Program-made: the position numbers and the translations under genes
From: Sphingobacterium sp.
GTDB taxonomy: Bacteria; Bacteroidota; Bacteroidia; Sphingobacteriales; Sphingobacteriaceae
DNA: 32,184 nucleotides
NCBI GenBank assembly: GCA_031277685.1
Contig: JAITLV010000313.1
Coordinates: forward strand, 1-32,184
Direction of reading: 5' to 3'
Shown here: positions 8,708 to 16,841 of the stretch, in pieces
Numbering within the stretch: the stretch's first letter is position 1
Layout: every line of letters begins with the position of its first letter
The notes under the pieces: generated by a model
Seen by the model: the letters and a program-made list of their open reading frames with translations, nothing else
Told to the model about the DNA's origin: nothing
Database searches by the model: none

Positions 8708-9250
8708 GTTGGTTGGATTAGTTGTTTTATAATTGATCCATTCTAGGCTGTTAAAAATAACTGCAATTGGATATTGAACTTAAAAATAGATAAAAAACTG
8801 ATAAATATAAACTGATAACTAAAATTTTACGTATTGTTTCTTCTTGTTTTATGAAAAAATAATAAAAGAATCGTTCTAAATTCATTTCTTTCGTATATAA
8901 GGTTGGATTTTATTGCGCAGATGGAAAGTTTGGATACAGAATTGTTACATAAGGTGGGGGCTTTCGCGCTTCCTGCTGTTTGTAGCATATGATTCGCCCT
9001 ACCGACTAAACTATTTTGATAGGATATGCCAGCTAAATGTATCCATTTTGGTGGAATAGAGTGAGCTCTTGGTTCTATATCTATACCTTAGTTTTTTTCT
9101 CTAGATCGCATTTACGTTTTTTTTTTGGTAAAAATGGCTTTTCTGATACTGTTGCATAAAACTAATCACTCAATCGTTTTCGTAAAACATGCTTGATTAT
9201 ACTTGGAGAATCAGGCATCTTTATGGAGCCTTCAAAAGAAGAAAACCGAT
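8708..9250. promoter_or_regulatory. 543-bp divergent intergenic region between Gfo/Idh and GH95-like genes
   Basis: No gene is recognised here. It should contain the divergent promoters of the 3-keto module and of the PUL. Visible elements are a 9-bp direct repeat AACTGATAA (8796-8804 and 8810-8818, 14 bp apart), T-rich tracts around 9090 and 9115-9126, and an imperfect inverted repeat at 9189-9218 listed separately. An open stretch of 53 codons without a convincing start (8901-9059, plus strand) has no similarity I recognise. Confidence 0.5.
9189..9218 (+). promoter_or_regulatory. Inverted repeat and possible -7 element upstream of the GH95-like gene
   Basis: ATGCTTGATT (9189-9198) and AATCAGGCAT (9209-9218) form a 10-bp stem with one G-T pair around a 10-base loop. 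TATACTTG at 9198-9205, inside the loop, matches the Bacteroidetes -7 box TAnnTTTG at 7 of 8 positions. The layout suits an operator over a promoter, or an RNA hairpin in the leader. There is no T-run, so it is not a terminator. Confidence 0.35.
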
Positions 9251-11395
9251 ATGATCAGACGAAGTGTACTATTATTAATTATTTATGTAATTATCGTATA
9301 TATACCTGTATGTGGACAATTTAAAATTGTTCCGCTCGGAAATACAATATATGAGGGGGTATTTACTGGGAATGGTCTATTGGGAACGATGACCTACCTA
9401 TCGGGTAAAAAGTCAGTACGTATCGACATTGGCCGAACGGATGTATATGACCACCGAGCAAATTCGGAGGACAAGTTGTTTGATAAGGCCCGGCTGTCAT
9501 TGGGGTACTTTAATCTGGACCTGGGGAGTGCAATAACCCAAAGCAAGGGTGAAATCTATCTAAAGGAGGCCTATGCCGTGGCAACTATCTCGACAGATCA
9601 GGGACAGATCAAAGTGAAGACGACAACACTTTCCAATGATAATATTATCTTATTAGAGGTGTTAAAAAAAGATTTTACGGGAAAGTACTCGCTCAATTGG
9701 GTGGCCGATTCGGCAATCAGTCCACGAATGGAGTTTAGCTATACACAAAAGCCAAAGCAATATCTTGCCAATCCGGTTGGAATAAATGGGCAACAGGGGC
9801 ATATAAAATTCTTTGAACAATCATTACTGGCTGGTGGTGGATATACGACAGCTTATATGCTTCGATCCACCCAAGAAAAGGATACCTATGTCATTACAGT
9901 TGGCTATAGTCAAAAGGGAAACGATTTTACCGCAAAGACACTAGATTATCTTCGAAAATTTGATGACAGAAAAATAAGGGCCGGCCTAATGGAACACCGG
10001 CAATGGTGGGCCAGTTATTATAGTGCGTCTACACTGAAATTACCCGATTCAATCTATCAGGAATTTTATGATATGCAATTGTATAAGCTTGCGAGTGCTA
10101 CGCGATCGGATAAGCCCGCTATGGATCTACAAGGACCATGGACAAGTCCGACTCCCTGGCCCGCTTATTGGCTCAATTTAAATATGCAGCTCGCCTATTC
10201 GCCAACATTCAAAGCGAATCACTTGGATATTGCAGGTTCCCTGATTCAGATGATTGATCGGAATAAGGAAAATTTACGTTTGAATGTTCCGACATCCTAC
10301 CGTTATAACAGTATAGCTGTTGGCCGTTCTTCGGCGCCGGATTTATGGAGCCCTGTGCTGCTGCAAAAAGGTGTCTCGTTAGAACAGGCATCCGACGGCG
10401 AGAAGGAGCTTGGCAACCTGCTATGGTTGCTGCATAGCTACTATCAGTATTATAGGGCAACAATGTCACAGGATGTGTATGACCGATTATTCCCACTTTT
10501 GAAAGAGGCGGTCAACTATCATTTGCATTTATTGGAGAAGGATCAAAGAGGGAAATATCATATCGCCGTTAAAACCTACTCGCCTGAATATCCGAAGGGG
10601 TTTGCTTATAATACAAATTATGACCTGTCAATACTAAAATGGGGATTGAAGACACTTTTGGAATTGGACAATGAGCGAGGTGGCAAGGATTCACTTCATA
10701 CGGTATGGGATGACGTACTGACACACCTGATCGAATATCCAAAAAATAGCGATGGTTTTATGATTGCCAAAGACCTACCCTATGATGAATCACATCGCCA
10801 TTATTCACATCTGATGATGATCTATCCTTTCTATGACGTGAATTGGGATCAAAAGGAGCATAGGGAACTGATCGAAGAGTCTATTGCACATTGGCAAAGT
10901 AAAAAACAATGGCTCCAAGGCTATTCGTTTTCTGGAGCAGCCTCTATGTATGCCATGATGGGACGTGGTGATGACGCTTTGGCTTCGTTGGATGTTTTGT
11001 TGAACAAGTACATTAAACCGAATACCTTATATGCCGAAAGCGGTCCTGTGATTGAAACTCCATTGGCTGCAATGGCAAGCATGCAGGAACTATGCCTTCA
11101 ATATTGGAATGGAGTATTGCGGGTATTTCCGGCTGTTCCCAGCAAGTGGAGGGATGTTTCCTTCGCTCATTTTCTGGTAGATGGTGGCAACTTGATTTCC
11201 GCTCAACGCAAAAATGGAAAGACAATAGCTGTAGAAATTAAAAGTCAATATGGAGGGGAATTGAAAGTCAAACTGGATATGGTGTCCCCAATTGTTAAAA
11301 TACATGGAAAAGGTAGTTATACAAGACAAGTAGATGGTTTAATAATGTTAGTGTTAGATAAAGGTACTAGGGTTTCCGTCAATGAGCATAAATAG
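9251..11395 (+). CDS. GH95-like six-hairpin glycosidase (alpha-L-fucosidase/galactosidase-like)
   Basis: A 714-residue exported glycosidase. The ATG at 9251 is preferred over an upstream in-frame TTG at 9203 because it starts a clean signal peptide ending at VCGQ. The N-terminal TGNGLLG motif matches the GH95 beta-sandwich opening. The (alpha/alpha)6 domain has LQGPW and NLN (Asn309 and Asn311, the family's active-site Asn pair), YSPEY with candidate catalytic Glu446, and HRHYSHL at 515-521, a strong family signature. It is a little short for GH95 and the stretch around PAMDLQGPW is divergent, so specificity (fucose, L-galactose or another) is open. The GH88 gene follows 56 bp later, so both are probably in one operon. 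Confidence 0.72.
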   Translation: MIRRSVLLLIIYVIIVYIPVCGQFKIVPLGNTIYEGVFTGNGLLGTMTYLSGKKSVRIDIGRTDVYDHRANSEDKLFDKARLSLGYFNLDLGSAITQSKGEIYLKEAYAVATISTDQGQIKVKTTTLSNDNIILLEVLKKDFTGKYSLNWVADSAISPRMEFSYTQKPKQYLANPVGINGQQGHIKFFEQSLLAGGGYTTAYMLRSTQEKDTYVITVGYSQKGNDFTAKTLDYLRKFDDRKIRAGLMEHRQWWASYYSASTLKLPDSIYQEFYDMQLYKLASATRSDKPAMDLQGPWTSPTPWPAYWLNLNMQLAYSPTFKANHLDIAGSLIQMIDRNKENLRLNVPTSYRYNSIAVGRSSAPDLWSPVLLQKGVSLEQASDGEKELGNLLWLLHSYYQYYRATMSQDVYDRLFPLLKEAVNYHLHLLEKDQRGKYHIAVKTYSPEYPKGFAYNTNYDLSILKWGLKTLLELDNERGGKDSLHTVWDDVLTHLIEYPKNSDGFMIAKDLPYDESHRHYSHLMMIYPFYDVNWDQKEHRELIEESIAHWQSKKQWLQGYSFSGAASMYAMMGRGDDALASLDVLLNKYIKPNTLYAESGPVIETPLAAMASMQELCLQYWNGVLRVFPAVPSKWRDVSFAHFLVDGGNLISAQRKNGKTIAVEIKSQYGGELKVKLDMVSPIVKIHGKGSYTRQVDGLIMLVLDKGTRVSVNEHK

Positions 11396-11451
11396 TGCGT
11401 GTAAGCACAGGGATATTAGAAATGATAACGTATAAAAAGGGAATACAAATA

Positions 11452-12702
11452 ATGAAACTTAGAAAGCAAATTTTTATGATTTTATGGACTGCTTTGGGAA
11501 CAAGCACCCTGGTTCATGGACAGACAGCAACATTGAAATTGTCTAAAGAGTTTGTTCAGGGACAACTTGATGCCGCCGCCAGGCAGATCAAGGTTTTGGA
11601 CAAAGAAACACCAACGGATAAATTTCCAAAAACATTTGAAAATGGCAAGGAGGTATTCTCGTCATCAAGCTGGTGGTGTTCGGGTTTCTATCCCGGGACT
11701 TTATTTTACTTATATGAAGGGACTAAAGACCAAGGATTATTAAAGAAAGCGGAAGACAAATTAACCTATCTGGAGAAGGAAAAGAACAATAAAGGAACAC
11801 ATGATCTGGGTTTTATGCTGTTTTGTAGTTTTGGTAATGCGCTTCGTTTAACTGGCGACACGCAAAAATATGAACCTATACTGACTACTGGGGCAAGCTC
11901 ATTGGCTTCTCGTTATAGCCCAAAGACAAAAACGATACGTTCTTGGGATCATGGATCATGGCAGTATCCTGTTATTATCGATAATATGATGAATTTGGAA
12001 TTTTTGACACAGGTCTCCAAAATCACGGGGGATAAGAAATACTATGATATTGCTGTCACACACGCCGAAACGACATTAAAAAACCATTTTCGTAAAGATT
12101 ATAGTTCATATCATGTCATCGATTATGATAAAAACACAGGTAAGGCTATCGGTAAAAAAACACATCAGGGCGCCTTTGACGAATCCGCATGGTCACGTGG
12201 ACAAGGATGGGCTTTATATGGTTATACAATGATGTACCGTGAAACAAAGAAAAAGGAATTTTTGAAGCAGGCGCAACAAATTGCGAAATATATCCTCGAC
12301 AATCCAAACTTACCCTCAGATCTGATTCCGTATTGGGACTTTGATAAAGACAAAATATCGGCATCTGATAAGATGTACCCGAATAAAGATTTGAGAGATG
12401 TATCTGCTGCAGCATTGTATGCTTCCGCTTTATTAGAGCTTTCGCAGTATACAATGGGTAATGAATCTGCAAACTACTTTGATAAAGCCGAGACAATCAT
12501 TAAAAATCTATCACAAGCTCCCTATCTGGCACCTTATGGACAAAACGGTGGCTATATTCTACAGCATAGCGTAGGAGCGCTTCCCTTAAATTCGGAGGTT
12601 GATGTACCACTGACCTATGCTGATTACTATTATGTAGAAGCATTGGTGCGTTATAAAAGGCTCTTGGATGGCGAACCAATGATTAAAGAAATCGCGAAGT
12701 AA
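11452..12702 (+). CDS. GH88 unsaturated glucuronyl hydrolase (copy 1, soluble periplasmic)
   Basis: A 416-residue GH88 enzyme that hydrates and releases 4,5-unsaturated uronic acid from the non-reducing end of oligosaccharides made by polysaccharide lyases. The ATG at 11452 gives a signal peptide ending at VHGQ; longer frames back to 11395 only add residues before it. The catalytic pair known from Bacillus UGL (Asp88 and Asp149) corresponds to Asp118 in HDLGF and Asp177 in IIDNMMNLEF, with nearly the same spacing. WWCSGFYPG (74-82) and FDESAWSRGQGW are further family landmarks. A close paralogue is at 23514-24788, but that copy is a lipoprotein. This copy lies in an operon with the GH95-like gene and converges on the HTCS gene. 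Confidence 0.92.
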   Translation: MKLRKQIFMILWTALGTSTLVHGQTATLKLSKEFVQGQLDAAARQIKVLDKETPTDKFPKTFENGKEVFSSSSWWCSGFYPGTLFYLYEGTKDQGLLKKAEDKLTYLEKEKNNKGTHDLGFMLFCSFGNALRLTGDTQKYEPILTTGASSLASRYSPKTKTIRSWDHGSWQYPVIIDNMMNLEFLTQVSKITGDKKYYDIAVTHAETTLKNHFRKDYSSYHVIDYDKNTGKAIGKKTHQGAFDESAWSRGQGWALYGYTMMYRETKKKEFLKQAQQIAKYILDNPNLPSDLIPYWDFDKDKISASDKMYPNKDLRDVSAAALYASALLELSQYTMGNESANYFDKAETIIKNLSQAPYLAPYGQNGGYILQHSVGALPLNSEVDVPLTYADYYYVEALVRYKRLLDGEPMIKEIAK

Positions 12703-12731
12703 TTGCTAGAGATAAGCTGATCAAGTTAATG

Positions 12732-12757
12732 AAGGCGTCCAAAAGGGCGCCTTTGTT
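12732..12757 (+). terminator. Terminator between GH88 copy 1 and the HTCS gene
   Basis: AAGGCGTCC (12732-12740) and GGGCGCCTT (12745-12753) form a 9-bp stem with one G-U pair and an AAAA loop. The following T-run is weak (TGTT). It sits between convergent genes and probably serves the plus-strand GH95-GH88 transcript. Confidence 0.6.
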
Positions 12758-12842
12758 CGTACTACAACGGATGATCATATAAGCCTTTGACTTTTCCAAT
12801 GATGTATCCTGAAAAAAGGAATCTGTGGAAACAGTTTGGTTT

Positions 12843-15800
12843 TTAATTACCTTCGTAGGAATTGGCTGCCTCTTCTGAAGGATTGTGTCCAAACTGCTTT
12901 TTGAACTCTCTGCTAAAGTATTTTCTTTCAGAAAATCCGACTGCGTAGGCGACTTCGCTGACATTCATAGCGGATTTTAACAACTCTTTGGCTTTGTTAA
13001 GGCGGTACATCTTAACGTAATTGTTGATGGATAAATTAGATATTGCCCGAAGCTTACGATAGATGATTGGCGCACTCATACCCATTTTTCGAGAGATAAA
13101 GTTAACATCAAAATCGTCCGACTGGATGTTCTCTTCGATAAGCTGATTCAAAGCTGCAATGAACTGAGCATCTAGTTCATTGTCCAAATCTGTTTTTTTA
13201 ACCTGAAATTTCTGACTTTTTTCATGGCTGATCGCTATGAGATTCTGTACCGATAGGAAGAGATGTCTATTATCAAAAGGCTTGGTGAGATAAATATTTG
13301 CGCCATATTGCAAAGCTTGTAGTTGAGATTCACTGTCTGTGACTGCTGTCAGTAGGATAACTGGAATATGACTGGTTGCGATATTTGTTTTGATGGCCTG
13401 ACATAACTGAGCACCATTCATGTAAGGCATCATGAGGTCTGATAAAATCAAATCTGGTATATACTCCTGTGCTTTTGATAAAGCATCTTCTCCATTGACA
13501 GCAGTAATGATTGTATAGCTTTCCTGAAACAAACGAACAATGGTATCCAGGAGTTCTCTATTGTCTTCGACAATAAGAATAGTCTGTTGCAAGGATCTGT
13601 GCGCTGAGGCTGGCCTGGAACTTGATTCGTCAACGGTGTTTATTCGGGACTCTCCAGGAGCAGAAGCATGGCTGCCTGATTTTTTAGGTAAATGTACACT
13701 GAAAACCGTCCATGCTCCTTTTTCATTTTTTATTGTAGAACAGCTAACTTCTCCTTGATGCTGTAAAACAATCTGTTTGGTCAGGGCCAGTCCGATACCA
13801 GTACCTATCGTATCATTTACCTGTTCCTCCCGATAATACTCTTCAAAAATCTTGAATTGATTATCCGTTGCGATGCCAATTCCGTTATCGAGGATATTGA
13901 TAACAACGTTATCTTCGTTTTCAATCAATTCAAGATAAACAGTGCCATTCTCAGGTGTATATTTAATTGCATTGGATAATAGATTAAACATAACCTTGTC
14001 AAACTGGACGATATCTATGGATTGCAGGCCCACAGTATCTAATCGTCCAATATAATAATTGATATGTTTATTCTGCGCGAGATCATTGAGAAGATAAAAG
14101 GAGTCTTCAATATATTCCCTAAAAGATATATCGCTCCGGTTCAGGACAAAGTGTTTGTCATCAAACTTTTTGAAATCAAGTAGTTCATTGACTACGCTCA
14201 ATAATTTAGTGGCATTCTTTTTTATCCGTTTTACTTTAGATTGGGTAGCAGATAGGTTGGCTGTTTCTGTAATGATCTCATCCAATGGTGCTGTGATCAA
14301 TGTTAATGGTGTACGGATCTCATGGGAAATCTGCGTGAAAAATTTGATTTTCTTTTCCTGTTCCCGTTCGGAATTGATCAGCATCTGGCGTTCAACGACA
14401 AACTTGATGACAAAGTGTACACCCAGGGTAAAGATTGCCGCATATAACAAGTAAGCCCACCAGCTTCTCCAGAGTGGTGGTTTTATATCGAGGTGTATTT
14501 GGAGTGGCGTGCTGCTCCAGATTCCATCATTATTGCTCGCATATACGATGAGCGTGTGTCGTCCTTCAGGGATATTTGTATACCTGACACTCGGTGTATT
14601 GGTTTCTATCCAATCCTTATCAAAACCTTCGAGTTTATAACGATATCTATTTTTCTGGGGCTTGATAAAATTGGAGCTTGAAAAATTAACGGTGATAAAA
14701 TTCTCGTCATACCGCAATTGTAACTGATAGTCATTGGGTTTATCACCTTTCTGAATGCGACCGTAGTGCAAAGGAGTGTCTTCAAGAAATATATTTCGAA
14801 AAAGCACATTTGGTTTTGTCCGATTGAAACTGATTTTTCTCGTGTCGATTGACACTAAACCATTCAGTGTGGTCACAAATAAAATTCCTGAATTGCTGCT
14901 ATAAACCTTTGCACCCTGCATATTTTTTACAGGTAGACCATCGTATTGATTGAGGGTTGTGCTGTATTTTGTGGCTGGATCAAAGAAAATCAATCCATTC
15001 TTGCTGCTGATCCAAAAATGTTTATCAATCATAATAGGCCAGCCTAGGGTATTGTTAGGGAAGCGAATTAGTGGGTCTTTGTCGCCTAGGCGACGGAGTT
15101 CAGTTGCTGTCGTAAACCAAATATCCCCGTCAGGATGAACATAAAAACCTTGGATAGATACTTTTGGATCAGTAAACGGTTGAATAACTTTTGTCTTGGG
15201 ATCTTGCTTGTAAAGCCGTCCTTCTAGCAAAAAGTAAACATGATTTTTGCTGTCGGCTTGGATATCACTTAAAGTTTTAGGAAGCTCTTTAATTGGATAA
15301 GGGGATTTCCGCGGAGGGACAATATATAAACCTGCGTTTGTACCAAGGTATAAGTAATCATCTATTCCGGCATAGATACTATAGATATTGTTTTTTAAAT
15401 GAAGGGGATTTTTATCCAATAGTATGTGGCGTGCGGTTCTCGTATTTAAATCAATAATGGAATAACCACCACCATGCTGTGCAGCATAGAGTATGTTATT
15501 TCGTATGGACAGATCTTTGATTAGATTAGACTGAGAAAATTGTGGAAAAGGTCGTATTGTTCCTGTCTTTTTATCTAAAAGATTTATTCCCTCCTCCTCG
15601 GTTCCGATCCAATATGCATCTTGGGATTCAGCGAAACTGCCGATTATATCACTATTTAATCTATTTTGAGGAGACTCCCGACTCGAATAAATGTGCAAAG
15701 GGATCATGTCCGGATAAATGGCATTGATTCCGCCGAAATAGGTGCCTAACCATATAATATGCTGATTATCGACAAATATATCATAAATTGAATTTTGGCT

Positions 15801-16700
15801 TAGTGAGTGTGGAACCGAAGTATTGTGTTTGTAGTTAATAAAAGATGCGTTCCCGTCGGAGACAGAGAGTCCCTTTAGTGTACCCAATAATACCGTATTA
15901 TTGGGGCCTTTACTGATCTTTCGAATGTTGTTGCTGAGTAGGTTACTATTACCTTCGTGAATATGTTGCCATTGTTTACTTGATAGTTGATATTGAAATA
16001 GGCCTTTTAATTTTGTTCCTATCCATAATGTGTCATTTTGGTAGTACAAGCTACTCACAATATCTTGGTTTTTTAGCGGAAGGGAGATCTGATCCAGGAT
16101 CGTTATTTTACCGGCTTTTAAAGAACAAAGTTCTATACCAATATCACTTGCAACAACATAGGTCGTCGAATTGATTGGAGCAATAGATTGGACATGATTA
16201 CGAGGTAAGATCGACTTTATTGTATACGAGTTTCCTAAAGGTATGGCAAGATAGAGCCCATTATCCGCACAGAGAATTGTCTGTTCCCCTAGAACATAAA
16301 TATCATGAATGACTAAAGGAACATCAAACGGTTTATCTTGTTTATAGACTGGCTTTCTTTTATCAATATTGAAAATGAAAAGTTTTGTTGCGGTTGCAAT
16401 AAAGAGGTCGTTCCGGGAATTGATATTAATTTTATTGATATAATCTACGCTTTTGAAAATAGAGTCAGTGACCAAAACATTGGCAACATTTCTTGAATCA
16501 TAAATAAATAGATTGTTTCCTCCACCAAACCATAATTTACCTTGTCGATCCTGTGCGATTGTCATAACCGCCTGTTTGTCCAATATATTATCCTGGGTTA
16601 GTGTTTCGAAGTTGAGGGTTTGGGCACAACAAGTGATATATGAGCAGAGGAGCAATAAAGTAATGACGATGCTTCGAATCTGTTGCGCAGGAAAATTCAT
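12843..16700 (-). CDS. Hybrid two-component system regulator (HTCS) of the PUL
   Basis: A 1285-residue one-protein signalling system. In order it has a signal peptide ending at CCAQ, a periplasmic sensor of two Reg_prop-type beta propellers (about 30-680), a Y_Y_Y domain (about 680-740), a membrane helix (about 744-768), a histidine kinase with ISHEIRTPLTLI (phospho-acceptor His793) and ATPase boxes DNGIGI and GTGIGLAL, a receiver with phospho-acceptor Asp1088 in SDLMMPYMNG, and a C-terminal AraC-type helix-turn-helix. The ATG at 16700 is preferred over a TTG at 16712. Such regulators bind an oligosaccharide in the periplasm and activate the adjacent SusCD operon. All catalytic residues look intact. 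It is divergent from susC across 141 bp. Confidence 0.95.
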   Translation of the reverse strand: MNFPAQQIRSIVITLLLLCSYITCCAQTLNFETLTQDNILDKQAVMTIAQDRQGKLWFGGGNNLFIYDSRNVANVLVTDSIFKSVDYINKININSRNDLFIATATKLFIFNIDKRKPVYKQDKPFDVPLVIHDIYVLGEQTILCADNGLYLAIPLGNSYTIKSILPRNHVQSIAPINSTTYVVASDIGIELCSLKAGKITILDQISLPLKNQDIVSSLYYQNDTLWIGTKLKGLFQYQLSSKQWQHIHEGNSNLLSNNIRKISKGPNNTVLLGTLKGLSVSDGNASFINYKHNTSVPHSLSQNSIYDIFVDNQHIIWLGTYFGGINAIYPDMIPLHIYSSRESPQNRLNSDIIGSFAESQDAYWIGTEEEGINLLDKKTGTIRPFPQFSQSNLIKDLSIRNNILYAAQHGGGYSIIDLNTRTARHILLDKNPLHLKNNIYSIYAGIDDYLYLGTNAGLYIVPPRKSPYPIKELPKTLSDIQADSKNHVYFLLEGRLYKQDPKTKVIQPFTDPKVSIQGFYVHPDGDIWFTTATELRRLGDKDPLIRFPNNTLGWPIMIDKHFWISSKNGLIFFDPATKYSTTLNQYDGLPVKNMQGAKVYSSNSGILFVTTLNGLVSIDTRKISFNRTKPNVLFRNIFLEDTPLHYGRIQKGDKPNDYQLQLRYDENFITVNFSSSNFIKPQKNRYRYKLEGFDKDWIETNTPSVRYTNIPEGRHTLIVYASNNDGIWSSTPLQIHLDIKPPLWRSWWAYLLYAAIFTLGVHFVIKFVVERQMLINSEREQEKKIKFFTQISHEIRTPLTLITAPLDEIITETANLSATQSKVKRIKKNATKLLSVVNELLDFKKFDDKHFVLNRSDISFREYIEDSFYLLNDLAQNKHINYYIGRLDTVGLQSIDIVQFDKVMFNLLSNAIKYTPENGTVYLELIENEDNVVINILDNGIGIATDNQFKIFEEYYREEQVNDTIGTGIGLALTKQIVLQHQGEVSCSTIKNEKGAWTVFSVHLPKKSGSHASAPGESRINTVDESSSRPASAHRSLQQTILIVEDNRELLDTIVRLFQESYTIITAVNGEDALSKAQEYIPDLILSDLMMPYMNGAQLCQAIKTNIATSHIPVILLTAVTDSESQLQALQYGANIYLTKPFDNRHLFLSVQNLIAISHEKSQKFQVKKTDLDNELDAQFIAALNQLIEENIQSDDFDVNFISRKMGMSAPIIYRKLRAISNLSINNYVKMYRLNKAKELLKSAMNVSEVAYAVGFSERKYFSREFKKQFGHNPSEEAANSYEGN

Positions 16701-16723
16701 AGATAATATCAAGGTTTATAGCC

Positions 16724-16731
16724 CAAATTTA
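16724..16731 (-). promoter_or_regulatory. Candidate -7 box of the HTCS gene
   Basis: On the minus strand the bases read TAAATTTG, a perfect match to the Bacteroidetes -7 element TAnnTTTG. The start codon would lie about 20 bases after the expected transcription start. No good TTTG is seen at -33. Confidence 0.5.
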
Positions 16732-16734
16732 AGA

Positions 16735-16794
16735 TTTTACCCCTTAATATTTATAAAATTCACCCTATAAAATAACTGTACTTACCCAATTTTG
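16735..16794 (+). promoter_or_regulatory. Three phased ACCC direct repeats, candidate HTCS operator
   Basis: TTTTACCCC, ATTCACCCT and ACTTACCCA place ACCC at 16739, 16762 and 16784, that is 23 and 22 bp apart on the same strand and about two helical turns. The third abuts the proposed -33 TTTG of susC, the position expected for an AraC-type activator; the first lies just upstream of the HTCS -7 box. Assignment to this HTCS is inference. Confidence 0.45.
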
Positions 16795-16823
16795 ACATAA
16801 TTAAACACCAATTTCTAATTATA
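16791..16823 (+). promoter_or_regulatory. Candidate susC promoter
   Basis: TTTG (16791-16794), a 21-base spacer, then TAATTATA (16816-16823), which matches TAnnTTTG at 6 of 8 positions. A weak -7 box next to an activator site fits a promoter that depends on the HTCS. The expected transcription start is 10-15 bases before the susC ATG. Confidence 0.35.
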
Positions 16824-16841
16824 AAACTAATTTCCTAAAGT

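Noticed and set aside
8796..8818. AACTGATAA direct repeat as an insertion-site duplication
   Set aside because: The copies are only five bases apart and enclose no element.
8901..9059. 53-codon open stretch in the region before the GH95-like gene
   Set aside because: It has no good start codon, no recognisable domain, and unusual Trp/Arg/Leu-rich composition; chance openness is more likely.
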